A stretch of 64,000 nucleotides of DNA from Jacaranda mimosifolia (taxonomy: Eukaryota > Streptophyta > Magnoliopsida > Lamiales > Bignoniaceae): assembly GCA_018894105.1 (NCBI GenBank), contig CM032132.1, forward strand, positions 29,005,379-29,069,378, given 5' to 3'. Below are positions 47,880 through 62,238 of this stretch, one piece after another. Position numbers and translations under genes: made by a program. Every line of letters starts with the position of its first letter. Within the stretch, counting starts at the first letter, position 1. The notes beneath the pieces were generated by a model, which did no database searches, had not been told where the DNA came from, and saw only the letters and a list, made by a program, of their open reading frames with translations.

Positions 47880-49035
47880 GAGTCTTCTTGTTAATCAAAA
47901 TTTATTCTCATTTCAATATTATGTGTACGAGTTGCCAAATCTTCAAAATTTTTTAGTTTAATTCCTTGAAGTATGTAGCAAAAACTCCAATGCATTTGTT
48001 AGATGCACATCTCAATTGCTATAGTCTCCGATAATTGATCTTTGCAGTTAAGACTTAAATTTCTCCATAGATTGATATAGTTAATGACAGGTTTTTCTTT
48101 TCACTGGTGAGAGTTAGTGAGTTCAATCATGCTGATTGCCCTTCGAGTGCTGTAGAAACAACTGAGGAACTCTTGTTCTAGTTGCCTCCAACCATCAATG
48201 GAGTTTGCCTCCAAGTTAATATACCAATTAAAAGCATCGTCCTTCAATGATCGAACAAATTGCTTGACTAAATGGTCTCCAATGTCCCAGCATTATTACA
48301 AGTCTCAATGAAATGAGCCATGTGCTGCTTTGAGTTGCCATTGCCATTGAATTGTTGAAACTTTAGGGGTTGGTAACCAATTGGCATCTTCAAGTTGTCA
48401 ATCCTTGGGGTATATGGTTTGGAGTAAGTCATAGACAACTTAGAACTTCCATCAAGCTTGTGTTTGATAGTCTCCATGATAAACTCCTTCAATGGGTTAA
48501 TGAGAACTGGTCAATTAGTTGAAACTTGAAGTTTTTTGTTTGCAGTCTTTTCATTTTCAATTGACTGTTTCTTTGTGGATGTTTCGCCTCCTTCCTGAGC
48601 CTCAATTTGTTTTTCCACTATGCAGCTTGCATCAAGATTGTCCACATTTCCATCAATTTGGAGATCTGAAAGTCTCGCTCTTAGACATGCTTCATGAGTC
48701 CTTCAACAACCTTCATCAAATTTGCAATTTGTTCGTCCAAGGTTGTAGCACTTGTCACCATTGCCGCCATGCTCAAGGAATTTGATGTTGAGTAGGGAAT
48801 GGATGATGAGAATTCTTCCTTTGAGTCTTCACCATCTTTATTTATATCAATAAAATACGACAACACCTTTTCCATAGCAAGTGAAGGAGCCACCTCCGAA
48901 GATGATTGAAACTTATTGGACATATCTCTTGTGATGATGCCAACACTTTTTGCTCCAGCACTTGAGGCATTTGAGGTAGCAATTTTCAATGCAGCAGTCT
49001 TGTTGGTGGTAATTTGATACTTCAATCTTGATGAA
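47880..49035 (-). pseudogene. gag of element D
   Basis: Minus strand from the leader (MSNKFQSSSEVAPSLAMEK, then SATTLDEQIANLMKVVEGL) through KPYTPRIDNLKMPIGYQPLK and HMAHFIETCNNAG, to VKQFVRSLKDDAFNWYINLE, WRQLEQEFLSCFYSTRRAI and RWRNLSLNCKDQLSE. This is the capsid core of a well-known plant gypsy gag family. In-frame stops at about 48267 and 48500 and frame changes disable it. No downstream protease or pol follows. Confidence 0.85.
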
Positions 49036-49060
49036 GGAAAGAGATGAGAGGTAGAGATTG

Positions 49061-49080
49061 TCCCATCGGGCATGCCAAAA
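49061..49080 (-). promoter_or_regulatory. primer-binding-like site of element D
   Basis: The minus strand reads TTTTGGCATGCCCGATGGGA two bases after the 5' LTR end. The equivalent in D' is TTTTGGCACACCCGGTGGGA (441-460), a sequence context seen at the 5' side of many plant gypsy elements. Confidence 0.6.
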
Positions 49081-49082
49081 TT

Positions 49083-49957
49083 TGTAAGCGTAAATTTCTT
49101 TGTCTGCAAAATAAAATTACAAGACAAGCAAAATCGTACAAATAAAATAAAATTAAAATTTATCAAATGTGGATTCAATCTCTAATCTAATAATCTGATT
49201 CTTCCTTTTAAAATATGATCTTGAATTTAATGAGCTCCGCGAAGAACGCCTTGAACGCCGTGGATCTCCTTAAATTTGATTTGAAGAAAATAATACCAAT
49301 TCGAGGGCTTCAAACCTTAATCTCGAATCAAACGCCAAAATATGAGTTTCGCAAAGAACGCTTTTGAACATCATGGCTCTCCTTGAATTTAATTTGAATA
49401 AAATAACACCAATTCGAGGACTCTGCACCTTTATCCCGAATCAAACGCCAGAATATGATGAGCTCCGCTAAGAACGCCTTGAACGCCGTGCATTTTCTTA
49501 AATTTGATTGAAAGAATTGCTGGATTCCATCAAAGTTCTTCTCACTTGCTAGAATTTGTGTTGTGTCTTAAGTGAGCCTTGGTCACCCCCTTTATATAAA
49601 TGCTTAGTGGGAGACTTCCAGATTGACTTGAATTTCGTTGAAGGTTATCTCTTTGATAAGATAATATCAAATATCAAGAGATAATATCAAGTGTGAAAAG
49701 ATAATATCAAATATCAAGATATAGTATCAAATATCTTTGATTTGATTGGTCCATCGGCATAAACAATTTATCTTTGATACTTATCAATATTTGATTTGAG
49801 CATAAAATAAACACTAAAGTATTAATTAAAATTAACTATTTATTTTTTGAAATTAAATTTAATAAATTTCAAGATAAATAAAAAATTTTGAATTAAAAAT
49901 TAGCATATTATTTTATCCATGTCACTCTTCAATTGGGCAAAAATTGATATGTCTACA
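49083..49957 (-). repeat. right (5') LTR of element D
   Basis: An 875-bp LTR, TGTAAGCG...GTCTACA. It is followed by the ACATA target duplication. Confidence 0.9.
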
Positions 49958-49962
49958 ACATA

Positions 49963-50169
49963 TTTACATGTTTTTGTGTAATAATTAAAATAATGATTGT
50001 AGCTAGTATATATTTTTATGTTGAAGTATTTGTAAATGTATTATAGTTAGTATTTTTTTTTTTATAATTGTATCATAGTTGTTAGTATATAACATGAACA
50101 AATTTTTTCCCCTTAATTTTTAACAGTAAAAGGAGAGATATCATTGCAAATCATAAGCAATTACATCAA
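49963..50169. other. AT-rich spacer
   Basis: Short AT-rich stretch after element D. No feature recognised. Confidence 0.6.
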
Positions 50170-50671
50170 ATAAGTATGTAAGAATTTGATCTTCCTATAT
50201 TAGCAGGTTGAAACAAAGAAATAGAGGTTTTGAAAAGGCAATGAGCTGCTTGATTAGTGAAACGATGAGTAAAACTAACACTATAATTTGTTAGCTCAAC
50301 GAAAAGAGCTTTGTAATATGGAAACTAGTCCCAAAATACGAAAGATTCACAAACTCATTCAACACAACATCCACAACTTCTAAAGCATCAAGTTCAAAAA
50401 TATTCGAAAAACTTTTATTCTTGACCTAATTGAGAGCCTTTCTGAAAGAAATCGCTTCAGCCAAAAAAAAAAAAAAAGGGGACGAACAACTCCTTATGTG
50501 GAATAGCAGTAACACTACGAACAGCCTTCTGATCGTCCCTAAGAATATAGCCTGAATCAAACTTTTGACGGCTAGAATATGTACTACTGCATCAAAATTA
50601 CATTTGAGCCAACCATGAGAAGGGCGACACCACCGACTGATTGAGGCATACGGGTAGTCACTGTTTTTCAT
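50170..50671 (-). pseudogene. RNase H-like domain fragment
   Basis: The minus strand starts about WCRPSHGWLKCNFDAVV, the typical opening of the plant RNase H-like (RVT_3) domain found in LINE-derived and stand-alone genes. After a frameshift GYILRDDQKAV follows, then in the original frame LAEAISFRKALNQVK, a TNIFELDALEVVDVV-like strand and a degraded tail (TNQAAHCL). A poly-A/T run (50463-50477) marks one frame change. No reverse transcriptase is seen alongside, so this is an isolated dead fragment. Confidence 0.7.
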
Positions 50672-51307
50672 GTTGAGCGGAATATCATATTGGCAAGAAA
50701 GACAACAGAATTAGCAGACTAGCAAAACATGTCTAATTTTTAAGTGAAAAGCCATTCTATTTAACCTGACATTTTGTAAATAACGAACTATAAATTTTAA
50801 TTTGGAATATATATCCCTAACTTCACATAATCCCCTCAAATTACAGTCATTCAATTTATACATTATCCTTATCTTGCAAAAGGTAATATGTTAAAATTCG
50901 AATACTTGTTTGTTTGACCTTCTCTCTCTTCTTCCTACATGAATTTGCTTCTTTCCTTATCAAATGAAGAATTTCCAATTAATTAATTAACAATATAGGT
51001 AAAAGACATTTTTTTTTCTTTTCCTTTTTTTCTTTTTGTTGTTGTGGGGGGGGGGGGGGGGTGATGATGCATCAAGGTCAAATACATATACTTTCTAGAA
51101 TGTACTAGCTTTTTCTAGGATCATTCTAAAACAAAAGTTAAAAGATGAGAATTATAATCATTAAACCAACTATCATGTTATGTTTGGATCAAAGAAATAA
51201 GTGAAAAGAAAAGAAAAATATAAATGTATAAAAAAGTTAAAGCATAAAGTTACTTCAGTTTATGTATAAAAAAAGTTCTTCTTTTTAGCATTTTTCTCAT
51301 TAAAATC
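50672..51307. other. AT-rich spacer with G-tract
   Basis: No gene seen. It includes a run of about 17 G at 51045-51061. From about 51178, ATGTTTGGAT may be the left end of an older MITE whose right end (ATCCAAACACA) lies at about 52242-52252, with the hAT MITE nested between. Confidence 0.5.
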
Positions 51308-51315
51308 CTAAATCC

Positions 51316-52237
51316 TAGACCTGTCAATGGGTAGGGTGATACTCTACCCAAGTCCATATCCTAAAATACCTGAAACAATAAGATCCTAACCATACCCTAC
51401 CCTAAAATACCCAAGACAACAAGACCCTAACCATACCCTACCCTATCTAACCCAAAACCCGTTGGGTCTAGTTCATTGAATTTATATTTTTAATATATAG
51501 ACTAATTTTATTAATATATACTAAAAATATTATTTGACATACAATAAAAAAATACTTTCTATATTTAATTTAATTTAGTTAATTTTTATTTTTAATTTTT
51601 CATTTATTAATATAATTGTTATTAATGAGTTTATTCATTAATAAAATTAATTTTATTAACAAAGTTTTAATTAACAATGTTTATTTTATTGTTAATTTTA
51701 ATATTATTAATTTTGTTAATGAAATCTGTTTAACTATTACTGTAGCTAATCCAATTACAAAAAGAAACCAAAAATAAAAAATAAAAAATAAAATGATACG
51801 ACAATTGTGATTCCACACCATCTGAAGGAATGTTGATTTCGGTTTCATAATAGCAGTTGAAATTCCATATTATCATCACTTAGAATAATGATGTGAAACT
51901 ATTAATTTTCTTCCACTGTTTAAAAGGCAAAAATGAAGAAAAATCCTATTTTCCCATAATTTAGGATAATTTTTAATGAAGAAAAATATTTAGTTGTTAT
52001 TATTCATTCACATATTTGTAATTTTTATATATAATTTTTTTTTCGTTAGTATAGATTTAATTTTCGGCATGAATAATATTTAAGTTAATAGATCAAATAT
52101 AAGTATACGGTAATGAGTAATATTTGGGTATGGGTACATAAGTAATTTTTGAGTATAGATCCTACTCATACCCATTACATTATCTTTAATAAGTATGAAT
52201 ATAGGTATGGGTATTACCTTACCCATTGACGGGCCTA
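51316..52237. mobile_element. non-autonomous hAT element (MITE), 922 bp
   Basis: The ends are inverted repeats, TAGACCTGTCAATGGGTAGG and inverted right TAGGCCCGTCAATGGGTAAG. It is flanked by perfect 8-bp duplications CTAAATCC (51308-51315 and 52238-52245), the hallmark of hAT. Subterminal regions are dense in TACCCTA/GGGTATGG words. No transposase; the centre is AT-rich. Confidence 0.92.
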
Positions 52238-52765
52238 CTAAATCCAAACACAATGTTTCGTTTCCTTAAATCATAATAAAGCATTTCTTTGAGAGTCAAA
52301 ATTTGTTCCTAGACAAAGACCACCAAGCAATAGGAAAAGTAACATATATTCAAAAATTATGGCCTTATTGTAATATACACTAGAGAATTCAACTATGATT
52401 GGCTATTGATAATTCCTTATAAAAGAAGGTATTGAGAATTCTAGTCTCAATTTTTATTGATAATTTTATAGCTTTAAATTTATGACTTCATTTCCCGTAA
52501 AACAAGATTTTATTTTTTACAATAATTTTTTCTTTCAAGAAATCTTGTCACTTACAGTAATGACGTACCGGAACTGACTCTCAGCGACTATTTTTTAAAA
52601 ATAATCATGTAATATACAAAATACTACAAAATTTTCATCTTTTGAACTATTATCCAGGATTTTTTTTTTTTAATATTAAACTTAAAAATGAAACAGGTAG
52701 ACAGTATTTCTTTGTCAAATATCTTTATGTTCTAGAGTTCAACTAATTCTATTAAAGATACTAAC

Positions 52766-53110
52766 GTTATGTTTGGTTTAAGGATTTTAATAAGGAAAGA
52801 AAAGTACTAAAGAAAAGAAAAAGAAAAGAAAGAAACATAAAATTTTAAATTTATTTAGCTGTTAAAAAAATAATAAGAAAAGAATGAAAAAAAGTGGGAC
52901 GATGAATTTGTTGACAAATAAGAGACTGCCTTTTCTCTTATTTTTCTCATCATTTTGTGAGGAAAATTCATTTTCCTTAAATACATTATATTTTCCCCCA
53001 AATTTTCTTTCCTTCAGTATTTTCCTTACCAACCAAATAATTAAAAATATTTTCCTTTGTATTTTCTTTTTTTTTTTTTCCCTCACCAAAATCCATGAAC
53101 CAAACATAGC
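52766..53110. mobile_element. small MITE downstream of the reductase gene
   Basis: 345 bp with inverted ends GTTATGTTTGGTTTAAGGAT and, inverted right, GCTATGTTTGGTTCATGGAT. The target duplication is not clear. Interior is A/T-rich with the pyrimidine run CTTTTTTTTTTTTTCCC. It lies about 50 bp beyond the reductase polyadenylation signal. Confidence 0.7.
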
Positions 53111-53153
53111 TCAAATGAAATACAATGAAGTATAAACACACAAACTCTTTTTG

Positions 53154-53164
53154 TTTATTTATTT
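53154..53164 (-). terminator. putative polyadenylation signal of the reductase gene
   Basis: The minus strand reads AAATAAATAAA about 130 bp after the stop codon, containing overlapping AATAAA hexamers. Confidence 0.5.
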
Positions 53165-53289
53165 ATACACACTGACCTCACACTAGGCCGAATGCCACCA
53201 GGCAGTAACACAAAAATCTTGCAACAGTAAGAGTACGCATGGACATGGTCACGAGCACCAGCACCAATACGTGCACGAACACTGTACAC

Positions 53290-57536
<4,247 letters not shown>

Positions 57537-57606
57537 TTCTGCTGCTGCCCTCTGTTTTCTTTTTCTGCTTATTACTGTTTGCTTTTGCAGCTTTCAGTGT
57601 GTGTTG

Positions 57607-57622
57607 CACGTGTTCTTATATA
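57607..57622 (-). promoter_or_regulatory. TATA box and G-box upstream of the reductase
   Basis: On the minus strand TATATAA (57622-57616) lies about 80 bp before the ATG and is followed by the palindromic G-box CACGTG (57612-57607). The TATA position is normal for a plant promoter. A G-box between TATA and ATG would suggest bZIP/bHLH control, but its downstream placement makes this uncertain. Confidence 0.45.
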
Positions 57623-57837
57623 TTCATTAAGGGCTTGCTTTATTTTTGGCATTGGACATGGGAATGCCCGCAAAAATTATCTTCTTCTGCAGTGAAATAT
57701 GAATCATATATGTGGGGTGGAAGTGTCGAGAGAAAACAGAGAGAAAGTGCAGATAGAGGGTCTGCTTCAAGAAAAGAGCTTCAGGTGGGCCTTTGCTTTT
57801 TATTATCCTTGAAGACAAGGATATTGACATTGGGATC

Positions 57838-58155
57838 CCTAAAAGTTATTTTGGAATTTGAACTATTTTTTTTTTTTTTTTTTTTCCCGTTAATAGCTTT
57901 ACCTCAAATTGATACCTTATTTTAATACAATTATATTGTGTTTTATCAATACTTGTCAGATTTATTAAATATTTTAAATATACTTAATTATAAATTAAAA
58001 TGCTTGATATATATTTATTAAATTAAAATAAAAATAAAAAATAAAAAATTCAAAAATCAATAAAAGTTCTCTATTTTGAGCATAGTACAAAAGGTCGCCG
58101 AAAGTACCCATTATGCCATATTTATATTTATTTATTAGAAAACTAGTGGAGAGGG
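57838..58155. other. AT-rich spacer
   Basis: Starts with a long T run (57869-57886). No gene seen. It may be the body of a Helitron ending at 58184, but no 5' end is identified. Confidence 0.4.
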
Positions 58156-58185
58156 CACCGCGTGAGGTGCGGTGTCGTGCCTAGT
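58156..58185 (+). mobile_element. Helitron-like 3' terminus
   Basis: CACCGC-GTGAGGT-GCGGTG forms a perfect 6-bp GC stem with a 7-nt loop (58156-58174), followed after six bases by CTAG and then T (58181-58185). A GC hairpin about 10 nt before CTRR, with insertion ahead of T, is the standard right end of plant Helitrons. It is an island of GC in AT-rich DNA. The left end (TC after A) was not found. Confidence 0.55.
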
Positions 58186-61172
58186 CCATTAAATAAATAA
58201 ATTATTTTTTTTATAAGTATTGTTTGAATTTTTTCTTTTGCAAGTTAAAGCATAATCTGATTATATATAAGTATATTCTTGGTTTTTTATTAGGAGATTT
58301 ACAAAATTTATTATTTATAAAAAAATTGACAAGCAAAAACACTTAAATTTGTTGCTGGTGAGCTATTAATATTCTATTCTAATGTAGTTTTAGAGTGAAA
58401 ATTTCAAGATGGATAGTTGGTTTCTCTATTAAATTCATTACTTCCAATAAAATTCCTTGGTGGGTAATTCAATTAAGCATTTCTCTTTGTGCAAGAGCTT
58501 TTGGAAAGAAAAGTAATAACAACTGCATGCTTCAATTTGCAATATAATCTGCTAAGGGATCAATCATGGAATAAACTTTTAGTAGTCGGAATCCTCCCGT
58601 GCCATGCCCTAAAAAAATACCAAAAAAGGGGGCAATTTTCATTACTTTGTAACAAATCATGCATAGCCATATCCAATAATCTTTATGCTAAATTCCAACA
58701 TCAAATTTCCACCTAAGTTGATATATCAGTCCAGCATCAGATAGCATCTCGCATAGCGTAGCAAACTTCTATGTTTTTTAACCATTTAAGCTCATACCAT
58801 TTTCTAAAATATTTCATGCTACAAGCTTCCAAAAACCAGACCCTATCTCAAGCTTAGTAGAACCTATATTGCTCCAACCAAACTTTTAATGTTCACCAGT
58901 AGCACTAACACATAATTCCTCCAATGAATAGCATTCCACAGCCTCCAAATGATAAGTATTTTTATTGTGCTCGTAAACCTTGCATTGTAGAGATTTTATC
59001 TAATATTTTATAAATAATAAATATTTTTATTTTTAGATCCTATTTAGTTAAACCATTGAGGATGGTAATGCAGGATGGGAGTTTATACTGTAAGATACAT
59101 TGTTCTACCATTCTTTTCAATTTTTTAACTTGTTATTTTGCTCGCCTAAATAGCAACTCTCAAATTTTTTTCCCCATGTTCTTAGATAGTCCACAAAAGG
59201 GCTTATCCTTCCAATTAGCCATGCAAACAGAGGCTTAAAAGATCTTTTGGAAATGAAATAGGATTATATTGACCTACACTATTTCATAGATCTTTGTGAT
59301 TTTGAGCTTCTTTATTTTTTATTTTTTTTCAATTCTTCTAAAATCAACATGATATCTTTAGTAATTAAAATGATATATTATCTATTTTTTAAATTATATA
59401 TTTATTTTCTATTAATAAATATAACCAATTAGATTATATATATATATTTATAAAATATTGACAAAGTTAAGGCCCAACTAACAAGGCAATTAACTTATAA
59501 TAAATTTAGCACTTTCAAAATCATAAATCTTGATCTGGTGGTTAAGAGAATCAACTTGTAGCAACACACAATATCACTTTATATAGAAAACAAAACAAAC
59601 AAAGGAACAAATAATCTATTGATCTAGGAGGGCATGTCAGCATATGAAATGGCAGTACTGAGAGAAAAGAGACTTAGAATTTTGAGGTTTTATATCTTTA
59701 TGGCATACCCTAGCAACTATATATGCATATATGCAGGCCCCATAACTAAATGAAATAGATGTGCAAATTTATTTTATTTTGAGATAATTTAACTGTAAAG
59801 AATTGAGAAAAGCCAAATGAAATAAATCGAATCCTGATAGGTATAGAGTTTGACATAGATGAGTGGCATCCTTTGATTTAAATTTGCACAATACTTTAGG
59901 ACCTTGTACATAGTCTAAGGGACATAATCCATGATGAAATTACGAAAAGGCTCGTCTTTGGTTGTTGTAGAAAAGAAATAGTGCTTCAAAGAAATCACAT
60001 TTGAATGATCTATCAATAGCATTAACTACACCTCGCGATTTTATACCGCCTATCTTGCACAACTTTCTTTGTAGCCACTATCTCTCTAGTTTTCCAAGCA
60101 TTTTGCCTGCAAAAGAATGACTGCAATTGATTAGCTCCAAAATACCAAGTCAAAACAAACACATTTGGATCATATCATAAACAAACCTGAAAAACTATTT
60201 TAAATGACCTATACCCATGACATGATCTGTCATGTAACTACATGTGTGCAAGAAGATCACAAGAAAGGTTTTAAATCCAGTTGAGTAGATAATCAAGAGA
60301 AGTAATTAATTATTCATAACACCATACAACTCAAGTAATTTGTAGTATTAAAAAAAAATGAACATTGAGCTTTGTAAGTTTAATATCCTAATCTTTCTCA
60401 AAATTAAAGCAACAATTCTTGAGTTCAACACCCACCCATTGGGCTTACCATTTTTTCCTCTAATGGTAGTGGGAATAATGTCATAGGTGAGTGGATTATT
60501 TGGATTATTCCCCTCAACCATAGACCCTGCCATCTCCTAAAATACAATCCAAGCCAAAGCGTTAATTTTTCACCAAAAATGATTTCTACCGGCATTAAGC
60601 AAATTTAGTATATATGACCTCACAATCTCACATTATTGCCATATAGATGAGCAAATGATCAATTTGAGAACCATACACTGCTACAAAGAAGTGAAATAAG
60701 GAAATCCAAAAAGGACTAGGATCTCACACCAAAAAAGCATTGTTTTCTACAAACTATGGCTTTGAAAAAAGCATCACATGCCAAAAAACTTGAGGAGGAA
60801 ATAAAAAGACTATTATTATTTTAAGGAGAATAATCCGTCAACCAGCCAAAAGAAGCAAGCCTAATTCAACATATTGAGATGTTCTAAAGTTAAGGGAAAG
60901 CAGCGAAAGCTTACCCAAAGAAAGTATCAAGGTTGATAGAAGGGACAATAACTTAATTCCAAAGATGTTTTCATTAAAAATAAGAATCAAGAGACCAAAG
61001 ACTTATAGTTGACACCAATATCAATCATTTGGCATATGCATTGCTTGCAAACACATAGGTATAAAGCAGAGATAAACATTTTAGGAAAAAAGAGAAATAA
61101 AATAGCAAAATCTACCAACTACTAATCTTGAAGAAGATACTTTGACTTTAAAGTTCTCAAATTTTCTTCAAA
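58186..61172. other. AT-rich intergenic DNA, no supported gene
   Basis: Short ORFs only. The minus strand at 60533-60348 reads MAGSMVEGNNPNNPLTYDII, then PTTIRGKNGKPNGWVLN, and 60116-60030 reads QNAWKTREIVATKKVV then RRYKIARCS and a stop, preceded by an acceptor-like CTTTTGCAG. These could be the last two exons of an unknown minus-strand gene. I do not recognise them. Confidence 0.35.
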
Positions 61173-61467
61173 TTGGATGCATCAATAGAAAAAACCCAAA
61201 AATTCCACAAGAAAAAAAAAAAAAAAAACAACTACAGACATGCATTCTCTCTTATGCAAAATTTAGCTCTAACCCTCAAATCTAGAAGTAAAAACACCCA
61301 TGAATATGAACAAACTCTTAGATCGTGGCTAGACTTCCTTCAATCCTTTCAAGAAGCAAAGATCAAGAAAATAATGACGCTACCGAGGTAGATGGAGTTG
61401 AAAGTAGAGGGGAAGCTAGGGTTTTGCAAATTAATGCAGATAGAAATTAAAAGACCAAGAAAATGAG

Positions 61468-61498
<31 letters not shown>

Positions 61499-61518
61499 TG
61501 TGTGTGAGAGAGAGAGAA
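61468..61518. repeat. GT/GA microsatellite
   Basis: About 14 GT dinucleotides, an interruption (TTTGTGTG), and then GAGAGAGAGA. Low complexity. Confidence 0.9.
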
Positions 61519-61572
61519 TGTGGGAAGAACCTTAATACATTGTGGTTTCCATATTATGGGATGCGGCCAAAG

Positions 61573-62238
61573 TTAACTATGCAAGGATTTGCCCACGATG
61601 GTAAGCAGAAACATTGCTTTCAACAAGAACCTTCTGCAAAGATTTACATCTGCATACTTTTGGAGCTTCCAAGTGTTAAGAAAGATTGAGCTAACATTAT
61701 CGTTTCCAATTAGAATAGAAAAACTTGTTATATCTTTCTCATGGGTGTTTTGACATGATACTATATATGATTTTTGAAAATTTAAGTTAGCAGCCTTAAG
61801 TACTACAGAACTGTTACTACAATTGATAGTAGAATTAAAGGAAATAAGTGCAAGAAAGACCTCTGCAGATATCAAATTTTGGTAGCTAGTGTTGTGTGGC
61901 CACAAGCTAGGAAGGCCTGGAATTCTACTCCTTGCAGAAAAGCCATGTGGGGTCCTACAATTTAGTGAAACCTGACTGGAGTCATAAATAGGCTTTACAT
62001 CCAATAAATGCTGCAGATCACAGAGCATGTGTACTGAAGGCCCCAAAAAAAGAGATAGAAACATAGCTCCAAGATCAACATGACCTAAGTTGTCGAGACC
62101 ATGCATGTTAAAAATCATATGCTCTTGAGGCATTTCACTGGTTAAAGGATTGATTCTTACAGAAGTTGAAAATAAAGATGAGAATCTGCATTGACAAACT
62201 ATTGGGGTAAAGTTAGGGGAGAAGAAGTTTAATTTCAT
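61573..62238 (-). CDS. hypothetical 221-residue ORF
   Basis: The longest uninterrupted frame in the window, starting MKLNFFSPNFTPIVCQCRF and ending TIVGKSLHS. Composition is Ser/Asn/Leu-rich with no signal peptide, membrane segment or motif recognised; PHGFSARSRIPGLPSLWPH is the least biased portion. It has no neighbouring splice signals that I can assign and no homologue that I recognise. A chance ORF or one exon of an unknown gene are both possible. Confidence 0.3.
   Translation of the reverse strand: MKLNFFSPNFTPIVCQCRFSSLFSTSVRINPLTSEMPQEHMIFNMHGLDNLGHVDLGAMFLSLFLGPSVHMLCDLQHLLDVKPIYDSSQVSLNCRTPHGFSARSRIPGLPSLWPHNTSYQNLISAEVFLALISFNSTINCSNSSVVLKAANLNFQKSYIVSCQNTHEKDITSFSILIGNDNVSSIFLNTWKLQKYADVNLCRRFLLKAMFLLTIVGKSLHS

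Larger units (their letters stand above)
45679..49957 (-). mobile_element. gag-only gypsy element D (LARD-like)
   Basis: A complete 4.28-kb element on the minus strand, with LTRs 45679-46559 and 49083-49957 and perfect ACATA target duplications (45674-45678, 49958-49962). The primer-like site flanks the right LTR and the polypurine tract flanks the left one. The internal 2.5 kb holds a decayed gag and two tandem-repeat arrays but no protease, RT, RNase H or integrase. It is sister to the element at 1-1343. It must have been mobilised in trans by an autonomous relative. Confidence 0.9.
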
